From positions 1 through 24,152 of the IMG/VR virus record IMGVR_UViG_3300030044_000081: a stretch of 24,152 nt of DNA. One strand, 5' to 3'. The position numbers and the translations under genes are program-made. The notes beneath the pieces were generated by a model. The model was not told the origin of the DNA. It worked only from the letters and a program-made list of their open reading frames with translations, and made no database searches. This document shows positions 8,218-16,119 of the stretch, one piece after another. Position 1 is the first letter of the stretch. Every line of letters begins with the position of its first letter. The DNA comes from a virus.

Positions 8218-8832
8218 TTACAGTTGAACGACGGCGCAGGCGTTGCCGGAATTGACCCAGGTCGCGACACCCGTGGTGGAGTTGTACGACACCGTCTTGC
8301 AGCCCGAGGTCTGCACCGACAGGATGCGGATCGGCAGGGCAGCGACCGAGTCATAGGCCACGATCTTCTGGTTCGTGTAGTCCCAGGAGACTTGCTGCGT
8401 GATCAGGCCACCATCCAGCGAAATCAGCGTCGGGTCGATGGCGAGCACGATCCGCGCGCCGGCCGAACCGTTCAGGCGGTAGAAGTTGACCTGCCCGCCC
8501 AGCAGCGTCACCGGAACCGGCGACTGCGGCGAACTGATCGCGGCGCCATTCTGGTCGAACACCGTGAAGCCCGTCAGGTTGGCCTGCGCCGTGGCGCGCC
8601 CGACCGGGTTGCCGCGCACGTCCAGGCCACCCGTAGCGATGTTCTCGCTGATGCCGACGCCGCCGAACATGGCGAGCGTTTCGGTCGATGCCAGCGTGCC
8701 GCCCGCCAGGCGGTAGCGGCCCACCGGATCATCGAAGGCCACGCCCTGGATGAGGCCGGTGGCCGTGACATCGAACAGGCCCGCGAAATTGGTCGTCGCT
8801 GCGGGGGTGAAGGCGACTGCGGTGGCGGTCAT
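8218..8832 (-). CDS. Capsid decoration / head-stabilising-type virion protein
   Basis: The 204-aa protein is almost entirely strand-forming, rich in Gly, Ala, Thr and Val, with phrases such as DPVGRYRLAGGTL and GGQVNFYRLNGSAGARIVLAID. It lies between the protease/scaffold gene and the major capsid gene, the usual slot for decoration or head-stabilisation proteins. The two cysteines near the C terminus (SGCKTV and NACAVV) could pair. I do not recognise a named family beyond position and composition. Confidence 0.65.
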   Translation of the reverse strand: MTATAVAFTPAATTNFAGLFDVTATGLIQGVAFDDPVGRYRLAGGTLASTETLAMFGGVGISENIATGGLDVRGNPVGRATAQANLTGFTVFDQNGAAISSPQSPVPVTLLGGQVNFYRLNGSAGARIVLAIDPTLISLDGGLITQQVSWDYTNQKIVAYDSVAALPIRILSVQTSGCKTVSYNSTTGVATWVNSGNACAVVQL

Positions 8833-10563
8833 TTAGATGCTTTCCTTTTGCTTGCGGTGGAAACCGCCCTTGGCGAGTTGGGCCGGGGCCTTGAACTCCT
8901 CGTACCACGCGCCGGGACGGCCGGCGTAGGTGGTCACGTTGTGGCCGGTGTCCGGGTCGATGCGGCGGATCGCGCGCAGACCGTCGCCGGAAGGCTGGCC
9001 GATCAGGTTCGAGGCCGCGGCAGCGTCGGCGTAGATTGCGGCTTCGGCCATGTCGAAGGCCACGGAATCCTTGATCGCCGACAGGTCGGACTTCGCCCAG
9101 GTCTTGGAGTGCGGCTGCATCTTGCGCAGCAGGCGCACGCGGTAGGCCATCGGCGTCTCGCCGTCCATCGGACGCGGCGCCGAGACCGAGTGCATCTGGT
9201 ACACGCTGTCGGCCTTGGCTTGCGCATCGGCCATCACTTCGGGGTCGGCATCGCACTTCATCGCGGCGTCCTTCTTGGCTTGTTCTTCCTTCTCGAAAGC
9301 ATCCTTCTTCGCTTCCGCCTCGGCCTTCTCGTCGGCGTCCTTCTTGGCGTCGAGCTTGGCCTTTTCTTCCTTTTCCTCGGCGTCTTTCTTCGCCTCGGCT
9401 TCCTTCTCGTCGGCATCCTTCTTCGAATCGCCGGCCAACGTTGCGGCGGGCATGTTCTTTTCGAAGGCGTCGAAGCGGGAGGTCACGCTGTCCAGGCGGG
9501 CCGCGAAGCCGCTGCTCATGGCCGCAATGGCCTCCATGACGGTGGAGAGCGAAGCGCCGGCCGGGTCATTCCCGGAGGCTGCGGTCGCGACTTGATCGGG
9601 CATGCTTTGTACCTCTTTCAGTTGAACGCCCATCGGCGGGCCACCTTTGTCCCACACGCCCAATTCGCATACCGCGAGGTGGTCTAGTAGAACCGGATTG
9701 CCCTCTATCAGTAGGGGCGCGTCATCGTTGAGCGGGACTTTAACATTCCCGCTGGATTTCACAAATACGAATCCGGGAGACGTGCTCAATTGCAGCTCCG
9801 TCATTTCCCGGGCTGCGTCCATATCGAGGATTCGGGCGATGCCCCAGGCGTCCGCGCCGTTGATGTACGGCATGACGATGGTGCCGACGTTGGACTCCCG
9901 ATAGGACTTGGTGTCCAGCATGCTTTTCTCGGGGTGCAGCCACACCACCGGCAGGCCGTTGCAGCGCTCCAGGAACTCGGGCGTCAGCACCAGGGATTCA
10001 TCGCGCCAAGCGTATTCGGCCTCGATCTTCTCGCCGTTCTCGTCCTCGCGTTCCTTGCGGTAGGCGATGCCCGTGCCGGTGATGCGCAGGGCGAAGTAGA
10101 CCGAATTCCCGAACGCCTGCGGGCTGGGCAGGTCGCCGTCGCGGATCAGCTTTGCGAGGTCGGTTTCAGTGTGGGCGGCGGCGATTCGGAAAGCTCGGTC
10201 GATTCCGGGATGGAGCGGGGCCGGCGCTTCTTCGGGGCGGCACCAGGCGTATCCGGTGCTTTCGTCGCACAGCGTGACCTCGAACTTTGCCACTCCTTTG
10301 GCAACGAACGTAACAAATCCCTCAGCCTCATGAAGGCGTTCCAGCCCGCCCTCGAAGGCTATTCCTGTTTCTTCAAAAAGCTCGCGGATAGCGGCTTCTT
10401 GAGGGGATTCTCCGACTTCAATTTTTCCGGCGGGGAATGCCCACGCCCCGGGGAAGTCTCCGCCATCACCCCTCCTTAGGAGTAGAGTCTCGCCATCGTC
10501 CGAGACGAGCATGATCCCGGCCGCATGAGCGCCAGTTTGATTTGGGTTACCTTGCTCATCCAT
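8833..10563 (-). CDS. Nudix hydrolase fused to DUF2213-type capsid protease/scaffold
   Basis: This 576-aa protein has three parts. Residues 1-130 are a Nudix domain with a complete Nudix box at 46-68: Gly46, Glu52, then R60-E61-L62-F63-E64-E65-T66-G67-I68 in exact GX5EX7REUXEEXGU spacing. Residues about 145-315 match a DUF2213 prohead-protease domain: VVWLHPEK (His210), the LSTSPGF segment (serines 260/262) and LLDHLAVC (His295) are candidate catalytic positions of a herpesvirus-type serine protease. Residues about 375-435 are a Lys/Asp/Glu/Ala repeat that should form the scaffold coiled coil, and the Tyr/Arg-rich C terminus (460-576) probably binds capsid. It precedes the decoration and capsid genes and abuts the GIY-YIG gene (no gap). 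Confidence 0.9.
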   Translation of the reverse strand: MDEQGNPNQTGAHAAGIMLVSDDGETLLLRRGDGGDFPGAWAFPAGKIEVGESPQEAAIRELFEETGIAFEGGLERLHEAEGFVTFVAKGVAKFEVTLCDESTGYAWCRPEEAPAPLHPGIDRAFRIAAAHTETDLAKLIRDGDLPSPQAFGNSVYFALRITGTGIAYRKEREDENGEKIEAEYAWRDESLVLTPEFLERCNGLPVVWLHPEKSMLDTKSYRESNVGTIVMPYINGADAWGIARILDMDAAREMTELQLSTSPGFVFVKSSGNVKVPLNDDAPLLIEGNPVLLDHLAVCELGVWDKGGPPMGVQLKEVQSMPDQVATAASGNDPAGASLSTVMEAIAAMSSGFAARLDSVTSRFDAFEKNMPAATLAGDSKKDADEKEAEAKKDAEEKEEKAKLDAKKDADEKAEAEAKKDAFEKEEQAKKDAAMKCDADPEVMADAQAKADSVYQMHSVSAPRPMDGETPMAYRVRLLRKMQPHSKTWAKSDLSAIKDSVAFDMAEAAIYADAAAASNLIGQPSGDGLRAIRRIDPDTGHNVTTYAGRPGAWYEEFKAPAQLAKGGFHRKQKESI

Positions 10564-11082
10564 TTACGGAAGTGTAGGCGATTGCCTTCGAACTTCCCAG
10601 TGCGCCCGAATCGACTCTGATATTTTGGCCCTCGTCTCGTCGGAGACGGCACGCCTGGCTAGAGCCGCCTTCTGCATTTTGGATTTTGTTTCCTGGGTGT
10701 TCTTTCTACCCCGATGTGTCGCCGAAGCTCTTTCTATTGCCTCTGGGGTTCTTCGCTTTCCCCTGTTCTTTTCGGCAATCCTCTTGAGGGTCTCAGGGGC
10801 CAACCTAACCGCACCGTCACCACCATCGGTTAGGTTTACCAATGGCCCATCCCCCAGGTCTCTCCGGCCATAGAGCGCGATCAATTCGCACTCAAGTTCA
10901 CAGGCATACCATTCCTGAACGTCGGACACCACAATTTCCACGAAGTATCCGTGCTTATCGACCACAGAGCGCCACCAGTCGCTTCTGTTATGCCTTGATC
11001 GGGCGCGCTTTCCCTTGCCCTTCCCGACATAGAAGGGCTCGCCATCCGTGGCGCGTCGATGCAGATACACGTAGTGCATCAC
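10564..11082 (-). CDS. GIY-YIG homing endonuclease (2)
   Basis: The 172-aa protein has YVYLHRR (4-10) as the GIY strand, FYVGKGKGKRA (17-27) as the YIG strand with following basic loop, a CELECELIALYG helix carrying the candidate catalytic glutamate (about 62-66), and LVNLTDGGDG (81-90). Residues 95-165 hold NUMOD3-like basic repeats (SKMQKAALARR, TRAKISESIR). It sits between the Mu-F-like head gene (4-nt ATGA overlap) and the Nudix/protease gene (directly adjacent). It differs clearly from the other GIY-YIG gene in length and motif, so it is a separate invasion rather than a local duplication. Confidence 0.92.
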   Translation of the reverse strand: MMHYVYLHRRATDGEPFYVGKGKGKRARSRHNRSDWWRSVVDKHGYFVEIVVSDVQEWYACELECELIALYGRRDLGDGPLVNLTDGGDGAVRLAPETLKRIAEKNRGKRRTPEAIERASATHRGRKNTQETKSKMQKAALARRAVSDETRAKISESIRAHWEVRRQSPTLP

Positions 11083-11900
11083 GCCATTCTAGTCGGCGTG
11101 GCGTACATGCCCTTCTGGGTCAGCATGTCGGGCGGCAGCTTGCTCAGGGTGAACAGGTATTGCGCGTGGCAGGAACAAAACGGTTCCTCGCCGACAGACG
11201 TGACGGTGTCGTAGTAGCCGTTCGGGCCGGGCTTCATGTAGCCTTCTTCGATGGCCCAGGTGCCGCGAATGGCATAGACCTTTTCATCGCGCGCCTTGTG
11301 GTCTGGGCGGAAATCGTAGCCGGGCCGGCGCCACGGGGAATGCCACACCAGCGCGATGGCGCCACCCTCCACCGCCGTGATGTCGCGGATCGCAGCCACC
11401 AGCTTGGCCGACTGATCGATGATCACGCGCCGCTCGACAAACGGCATCTTGGCAATGGACTTGCGGATGTCGTCTTTCTCTGCCTTCACGTCCACGGCGC
11501 GCGAGCCGCCCGGGTTGATCGACGTCGCCCAGCCCTGGAACCGGCGTAGGGTCGAACTCACGGCCTCCTGACGGTTCAGGCTGATCAGGTTCGCGCTCGC
11601 CATGATCCGCCGATCCAGTTCCTTGCGCAGCTTCGGCTTGATCTTCGCCAGCGTGAAGCGCGACACCTCGGGCATCGAGTTCAGCACCTGCCCCTTCGTG
11701 ACCAGGTGCTTGTAGCGGTCACCCAGGACGCGCTTAAGTTCGCGCTCCGTTTCCTCGGGCGTCTTCAGTTGCTTGAGCGCAGCCACGCGAATGCGCGACA
11801 CCCAGCGGTCAAGATCGGCCTGCGACGTGAAGCCGAACTCCTGGAAGTGCTGGATTGCAGCGGTGACTTCCTGAAAGAAGGTCGGCGCCTTAGTCGCCAT
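11079..11900 (-). CDS. Mu F / SPP1 gp7-like minor head protein
   Basis: I chose the ATG at 11900 (273 aa). A longer frame to 11960 would overlap the portal gene by about 70 nt with an unconvincing Arg/Ala-rich N terminus, whereas 11900 gives the usual short overlap (11 nt). The N-terminal two thirds are helical with a basic middle. The C-terminal segment has the order WHSPWRRPGYDFRPDHKARDEKVY... PFCSCHAQYLFTL, typical of phage head-morphogenesis proteins whose Cys/His cluster may bind metal. Such proteins bind the portal and are ejected with, or protect, DNA ends. Position directly after the portal supports this. Confidence 0.8.
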   Translation of the reverse strand: MATKAPTFFQEVTAAIQHFQEFGFTSQADLDRWVSRIRVAALKQLKTPEETERELKRVLGDRYKHLVTKGQVLNSMPEVSRFTLAKIKPKLRKELDRRIMASANLISLNRQEAVSSTLRRFQGWATSINPGGSRAVDVKAEKDDIRKSIAKMPFVERRVIIDQSAKLVAAIRDITAVEGGAIALVWHSPWRRPGYDFRPDHKARDEKVYAIRGTWAIEEGYMKPGPNGYYDTVTSVGEEPFCSCHAQYLFTLSKLPPDMLTQKGMYATPTRMA

Positions 11901-13326
11901 CCTTGCCGCCCTTGTCGTCGCCGCCGCCGAATCCGCCAGCCTCGGTCTGCGGGGGCTCATAGGCCGCGAGCGCGTCCTGATCGATGATCAGCATTGCCGA
12001 GAACAGCTCGGGCATGTCGTTGATGACTTCAGTTCCCCACGCGATCAGCGATGCCTTGTTGGTCGGATCGAGCATCGGCGCCACGGTCGCCAGGAGCTTC
12101 TGAACCGCGTCCAGCTTCTTGGCGTTGCGCTCCGTCTTGACCGATTCTTCTTCCTTGATCAAGTCGGGCCACTTCGCCTCGAACAGCGCGCACGTCTCGA
12201 AGAACCACGTTTTGTAGTCCTTCCCGGCCAGCGCTTCCGGGTAGGTCGTCTGCAGCGCCGCGTAAAAGTCGGCATTCCAGGCCCGGTGCATCGTGATCTT
12301 GTCGAAGAACTCGTACAGCGGGTTCGTCTGCGTGCGGATGGCGCTGATCGTCTGCACCACGGCCATCATGTCTTGGTCACCGCTCGCCAGCCCCTTGGCG
12401 AAGCTCTCGTCTTTGATCAGGATGGCCGGCACGTCCGTCGCCGCGGCGATGTCGCTGATGATGTTGTCGCGCGCCATGGTCAGCGCGCCGTCGATGTTTT
12501 GAAGGTTCAGCGACTCGATGCTGTCGTTTTGGCCGATGCTCAGGACGTTGCCGTTGCCGCCCTCCTTCAGCAGATTGCGCTTGCGGCCGGTGGCGAAGTC
12601 CATGAGGTTGGACACGATGCTGCCGTTTTGCTGCACCTTCTCGATCAGCAGGCCCGCCTTCGCCGCCACCATGTCGTTTTGGATCATGGTGTTGATGAAC
12701 GACTTCATTGGGTACAGCGCGCGCAGAAAGATCGACCGGCCCGAGAAGCTGAAACTCGACGACTGATAGTCCAGGTAGACCGGCGTCCCGTGGAACACCG
12801 TGCGCGTGCGGCTGGCGTGATAGGGCTGACCCGCAGCCGTGATTTCCTGGGCGTGCTTCTGGAAGTCGGGCGCGTTCGGATTCTGGTTCGTGATGATCGA
12901 CCCGGACAGGTTCAGCGGGTCGTAGACGTTGAAATACAGGTCGGGCCGACTCGCCTGCGCGAACAGGTCGATTGGCACGTCTGTCGGCACGTCGGGCAAA
13001 CCCACGGCCACGGCGCCGGCACCGTAGGCGCGCGACAGGTGCATCACGTCGCGGACATGGTTGTCCACGCCCATCGCCTCATGCTCGTCGGTGAACGCCT
13101 TCACCAGCACTTCTTCCAGCGCACCGGGGACGTTGATCTTGCGCGGCTCGCCGATGGCGAGTGCCACGGGCTTCTCGACGATCTTTCCACCCAGGACGTG
13201 ACACGTCCAAAGCAACTTGCAGGTGGAGTAGCCTGGGATCGAACCCGGCACGATTTCGTCGGCGCAGAGGATGTCCATCAACCCGGAGGTCAGGCCGGCC
13301 GACGTGGAGAGGGTGATCATGCTCAT
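11890..13326 (-). CDS. Portal protein (DUF1073-like)
   Basis: The 478-aa protein lies between the large terminase and the Mu-F-like gene, the standard slot for the dodecameric portal through which DNA is packaged. Visible features include a wing/clip-type region with FHGTPVYLDY, a stem region LYPMKSFINTMIQNDMVAAKAG, AATDVPAILIKDESFAKGLASGDQD (a segment typical of DUF1073 portals) and a long C-terminal helical crown ending in a Gly/Asp/Lys-rich tail (GGGDDKGGKDGD). The start MSM at 13326 is followed by a second ATG two codons later, which is also possible. Confidence 0.87.
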   Translation of the reverse strand: MSMITLSTSAGLTSGLMDILCADEIVPGSIPGYSTCKLLWTCHVLGGKIVEKPVALAIGEPRKINVPGALEEVLVKAFTDEHEAMGVDNHVRDVMHLSRAYGAGAVAVGLPDVPTDVPIDLFAQASRPDLYFNVYDPLNLSGSIITNQNPNAPDFQKHAQEITAAGQPYHASRTRTVFHGTPVYLDYQSSSFSFSGRSIFLRALYPMKSFINTMIQNDMVAAKAGLLIEKVQQNGSIVSNLMDFATGRKRNLLKEGGNGNVLSIGQNDSIESLNLQNIDGALTMARDNIISDIAAATDVPAILIKDESFAKGLASGDQDMMAVVQTISAIRTQTNPLYEFFDKITMHRAWNADFYAALQTTYPEALAGKDYKTWFFETCALFEAKWPDLIKEEESVKTERNAKKLDAVQKLLATVAPMLDPTNKASLIAWGTEVINDMPELFSAMLIIDQDALAAYEPPQTEAGGFGGGDDKGGKDGD

Positions 13327-13341
13327 GCGTGGATTCTCGCA

Positions 13342-14655
13342 CTAGTGGCCCGCACCGTCACCCAGACCCAGCGAGACGCCGTAAACGTAGGTGTCGTACA
13401 GGTCGTCAGGGCGCTTGGCGGAGTCCGGGTCGCCGATGCGGTAGCCCATGACCTGGGACACCAGGTGATTCTTCGTGACGCCCTTGTAGCGCACCGTCTT
13501 GTCGTAGGCGTAGGCGCTGATCCCGATTTCGCCCCGGAAGTGCGGCCCCGAGGCCATGAAGCCGCGACCATCCTTGCCCGCGCTCACAAGGTCTGTATCG
13601 ATCGGCACGGCGCGCCAGCCGCGCCTATGCGCCTGCTGAAGCAGGATCGTGCCTGATGCCTTGTCCTCGATGAATGGCGGCATGGCACCTTGCCGCGCCC
13701 CGGTGGCCTCGCCCAGTTCCTTCAGCCGGGCGTACACGGTCGGAAGCCATTCCTCCAGGATCGCGCCCTTGATCTGAATGATGTCCCAGTCCAGGATCGT
13801 CAGCTTGCGCTGGCCCGGCGGCGGGTGACGCTGCAGCGCGTAGAAGGTCACCGCCGTGCCGTCATGCTCCAGGCCGTCCTTGACCGCCGAATCGATGACC
13901 GCAAACACGGTGTCGCATTTCTTCGGGTACGGGAAGGCTTGGCCTTTCTCGTCAAGCCACTTGTCCAGCGCGAAGAACGCTTTGCCGCGCCAGTCGATGA
14001 ACACAGCCTCGTATTCCTGGGCGTGGACGTCGGGATCGGTCTTGTCGCGCAGGTCAGCCAGCGCCTCGGCGTTCAGGTGCGGGTTCAGGTGCGTGGGGAT
14101 GTGGAACTCGGTGAACCCCTGGCTTGGATCGGTGCAAATCAGGTAGAACCACGATTCCTCGCTTGCCCCCTTGGGGGTGCCAGCCACGTAGCACGATCCA
14201 CCCGTGTCCAGCAAAGTCGGCTCAATGGCCTGCTGGAAAATCTCTTTCAGGCCCTTGAGGACTAGGCCGGCCTCGTCGATGATGACCCGGTGATAGTGGC
14301 GCGAGCGGCCGGCGTCCGGGTTGTTCAGCGTCCAGAATTCAATCGACCCGCCGCCCTCAAGCTCAATGATGCCGTCCGTTCGACTGGCGCTGATCACGAG
14401 GTCTTTGACCCGCTTCAGGATTCGCTTGTAGGACGGAAGCAGCAGCTTGTAATCCGGGGCGAACCATCCGACAAGCTCGCCCTTGATGGCCCAGTTCGCG
14501 GCCATCTCCTCAAGCATAGTGGTTTTCCCGTAGCGCCGCCCCGCCCGCAGGACGATCCGCGCTCGCTTCTGCCCCTTGATCGCCCGATAGATCCTCGCCT
14601 GGTCTGCGTGGAACTTGATGAACTGGACGCGCGTTTCAGCAGCCATCCGGGCCAT
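13342..14655 (-). CDS. terL: Terminase large subunit
   Basis: The 437-aa packaging motor has both expected domains. ATPase: Walker A GRRYGKTT at 39-46, Walker B VIIDE at 124-128 with Glu128 catalytic, and coupling motif AGTPKG at 158-163. Nuclease (RNase H-like): Asp255 in FAVIDSA, FIEDKASG with Glu330/Asp331, and a C-terminal Asp cluster (417-421, DDLYD). These are all the acidic positions needed for metal-dependent cleavage. The gene overlaps the small terminase by 20 nt and precedes the portal. Length is normal for the family, with no sign of interruption. Confidence 0.96.
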   Translation of the reverse strand: MARMAAETRVQFIKFHADQARIYRAIKGQKRARIVLRAGRRYGKTTMLEEMAANWAIKGELVGWFAPDYKLLLPSYKRILKRVKDLVISASRTDGIIELEGGGSIEFWTLNNPDAGRSRHYHRVIIDEAGLVLKGLKEIFQQAIEPTLLDTGGSCYVAGTPKGASEESWFYLICTDPSQGFTEFHIPTHLNPHLNAEALADLRDKTDPDVHAQEYEAVFIDWRGKAFFALDKWLDEKGQAFPYPKKCDTVFAVIDSAVKDGLEHDGTAVTFYALQRHPPPGQRKLTILDWDIIQIKGAILEEWLPTVYARLKELGEATGARQGAMPPFIEDKASGTILLQQAHRRGWRAVPIDTDLVSAGKDGRGFMASGPHFRGEIGISAYAYDKTVRYKGVTKNHLVSQVMGYRIGDPDSAKRPDDLYDTYVYGVSLGLGDGAGH

Positions 14656-15175
14656 CGATCACGATCACTTTGCGCTCCGGGGCGGCGTTGGCAGCCTCGG
14701 CGGCCATGCGGTCTTGGCTGGCCTTCAGCAGCGTGGAAGGGATCACCATCGCGTCATTACCCGCCTGCGTCATCGCCCTGAAAGCGCGGACGGCATCCTT
14801 TGATCGCTCGTCCTTGAACGGGTTCGCATCATCAATGAACTGCTTCTGCTCCGATGCAAGGTTATGCATGTGCATCGAGTTCCTGGCGGCGATGTCGGCC
14901 GTCTGGAGGTAAATATCCTCCAGAACCGATAACCGATCCCTGACGGAAATAACGTGCACCCTGTCGGAAACCGGGATCGCCTTGAAAGCTCGCTCCGAGC
15001 TAACCATTTGATTTGCAACGTCTTTTACAGCGGCCACCCGGGCACTGATCTTTTCCGACATGGCCGCTCTGCTCACCTGGAACTCGGCTGACAGCTTATT
15101 GATGCTCTCGCCCGCGAGGTGCCTGCGGATCACCTCGTCCCACTGCTTGTCGGATAGTTTGCTTGGTCGGCCCAT
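14636..15175 (-). CDS. terS: Terminase small subunit
   Basis: The 179-aa protein begins MGRPSKLSDKQWDEVIRRHLAGESINKLSAEF and continues into VSRAAMSEKI. This is a helix-turn-helix (residues about 10-45) of the kind small terminases use to bind the pac or cos region. The middle is long helical oligomerisation sequence and the C terminus is short and mixed. It overlaps terL by 20 nt. The structured non-coding stretch immediately upstream (15176-15541) is a candidate recognition site. Confidence 0.9.
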   Translation of the reverse strand: MGRPSKLSDKQWDEVIRRHLAGESINKLSAEFQVSRAAMSEKISARVAAVKDVANQMVSSERAFKAIPVSDRVHVISVRDRLSVLEDIYLQTADIAARNSMHMHNLASEQKQFIDDANPFKDERSKDAVRAFRAMTQAGNDAMVIPSTLLKASQDRMAAEAANAAPERKVIVIDGPDGC

Positions 15176-15277
15176 GAGGGGATTCTATGGCCGAGCGGCG
15201 GCATGCGCCATGATCTTGACCTCCCCGATCCTGCGGGGGAAACGCTTCCGGCTTTCGCCTCGGACTGGATTCGAACC

Positions 15278-15306
15278 AGTCTCTCGCCCACCAGGGTCTC
15301 GGTCAA
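15278..15306 (-). promoter_or_regulatory. Possible promoter upstream of terS
   Basis: On the minus strand TTGACC (15306-15301) is followed after exactly 17 nt by GAGACT (15283-15278). This resembles the genome's other promoters (TTGACN, 17 nt, GANACT), but it lacks the TATCGG/CCGATA operator and its -10 matches the consensus at only three positions. It also overlaps hairpin-forming sequence, so it may be fortuitous. Confidence 0.3.
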
Positions 15307-15399
15307 CGAGCGGGAATCGAACCCGCATGCTCAGTTGGCGTCAGATTCGACACCGGAATGATCCACTCCCAGCGATCCAGGCAGACAATCCCTCGTCGA
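15303..15399 (-). ncRNA. tRNA-like element (non-canonical cloverleaf)
   Basis: Minus-strand TCGACGA (15399-15393) can pair over 7 bp, with one G-T, with TCGTTGA (15309-15303). TCGTTGA directly follows a perfect T-arm, GCGGG-TTCGATT-CCCGC (15326-15310). A short D-stem GAT/ATC with a GG-containing loop follows the 5' stem at the right distance. The middle is not normal: the best anticodon-arm candidate, CTGGGA/TTCCGG, has an 8-nt loop without the conserved T33, and an extra hairpin GGTGTC/GACGCC follows it. Total length of about 97 nt is long even for a class II tRNA. I read it as a degenerate tRNA or a tRNA mimic, not a functional decoder. Confidence 0.4.
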
Positions 15400-15541
15400 G
15401 CGTGAGGTGCCGTCCCGCCGATGAAGCACCACGTAAGCACTGGGTGATATTCATGGCGACGATGATGCCAGCGGCTCCGGCTTGCGCGGATTGCTCGCGC
15501 GGCCATCCCGGCCGCGGCCCGGCGCTTGTGCTGGCGGAGGT

Positions 15542-16015
15542 TCATGGCAACTCGATGGTTTCGCCAAACCGGCTGGCGACGTAGGCGCGCATGGCGGCGA
15601 TGAGGGGCGTCTGGCCGGTAACTATGGGCTTTGATTTCTCACACGGGATAAGCCCCTCCCATTCCGTTTCGGCATCAACGCCGGAAAACCATTCCACGGT
15701 TGTGCGAATCCATCGCCCATCGATCCGCTCCGCCGGGGCGCCCTGGTGAAGCGCAATCCACTCCCGCTCGATGATTGGCCCACCAATGGCCCAAACAGTC
15801 GATGGCGAGTAGTACTGCGGGTCTTGGCGCATCGGGTTGTTCGGGCGCAGCATGCAGTAAGACTTGCCGTCATCCTCCCTCAGAAACCACCCCGAAAACG
15901 TCGGGTCGAGCGTCAGCGTGGGGTAGTGCTCGTGCGCGGTCTTCCACTCGCCGCATTCAGCGACGGCGGCGTCCAGCAGGGCGCCGGTCAGGTCTGCTAC
16001 TCGGTAGGTTGTCAT
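15542..16015 (-). CDS. ninX: NinX-family protein (DUF2591)
   Basis: I chose the ATG at 16015, giving 157 aa; the frame continues upstream to 16123 but through the structured leader, and AGAGAGACAACG immediately precedes this ATG. The N terminus VADLTGALLDAAVAECGEW, the central YSPSTVWAIGGPIIEREWIAL and the C-terminal TGQTPLIAAMRAYVASRFGETIELP are the hallmark blocks of DUF2591, a small phage family found in nin regions and of unknown biochemical role. It lies between the late-leader promoter and the terminase genes, a position typical for nin genes. Confidence 0.82.
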   Translation of the reverse strand: MTTYRVADLTGALLDAAVAECGEWKTAHEHYPTLTLDPTFSGWFLREDDGKSYCMLRPNNPMRQDPQYYSPSTVWAIGGPIIEREWIALHQGAPAERIDGRWIRTTVEWFSGVDAETEWEGLIPCEKSKPIVTGQTPLIAAMRAYVASRFGETIELP

Positions 16016-16037
16016 CGTTGTCTCTCTCGTTTGAAGG

Positions 16038-16119
16038 GGGTGAGTCCTGGTGGAGTCGAACCACCCGCGCCATTCAGCTTTCGCTGGTGCCCGGCGTCCC
16101 ACGTCCGGAAGACTCACCC
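16038..16119 (-). ncRNA. Structured leader element with T-arm (tRNA-like)
   Basis: Nine perfect base pairs (GGGTGAGTC at 16038-16046 with GACTCACCC at 16111-16119) close an 82-nt element. Inside, on the minus strand, are CCGG...CCGG with a 10-nt GG-containing loop (D-arm-like), a CAGC-GAAA-GCTG tetraloop hairpin where an anticodon arm would be, and a perfect T-arm GGTGG-TTCGACT-CCACC. The fold is tRNA-like in outline but cannot decode. It lies 22 nt upstream of the NinX start and within the predicted transcript from the promoter at 16361. Confidence 0.5.

Larger units (their letters stand above)
15176..15541. other. Non-coding, highly structured region between NinX and terS
   Basis: This 366-bp stretch holds the tRNA-like element, a second perfect T-arm-like hairpin (ACTGG-TTCGAAT-CCAGT, 15280-15264 on the minus strand), a GGC-GAAA-GCC tetraloop hairpin just after it, and a CCCCG/CGGGG stem (about 15223-15238). 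An 80-codon frame here (15545-15303, overlapping the NinX stop as ATGA) runs into the T-arm and has unconvincing composition. Since it directly precedes terS it could contain the packaging (pac/cos) site; that is inference. Confidence 0.6.

Noticed and set aside
9290-9440. Tandem DNA repeat / CRISPR-like array
   Set aside because: The repeated Lys/Asp/Glu/Ala codons encode the scaffold coiled coil; there are no spacers and the repeat is in frame.
7609-9687. 692-codon open frame on the plus strand
   Set aside because: Antisense to capsid, decoration and Nudix/protease genes; composition is Arg/Gly/Val-rich with no recognisable domain.
12286-13656. 456-codon plus-strand frame over portal and terminase
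   Set aside because: Shadow of strongly supported portal and TerL genes with complete motifs.
15303-15545. 80-codon minus-strand frame overlapping the NinX stop (ATGA)
   Set aside because: The overlap is suggestive, but the frame ends by translating the T-arm (reads HAGSIPAR), is very Arg/His-rich early on, and has no homologous pattern.
16038-16119. Functional tRNA gene
   Set aside because: Acceptor and T-arm pair well but the anticodon position is a GAAA tetraloop and bases 8-9 are abnormal, so it cannot decode.
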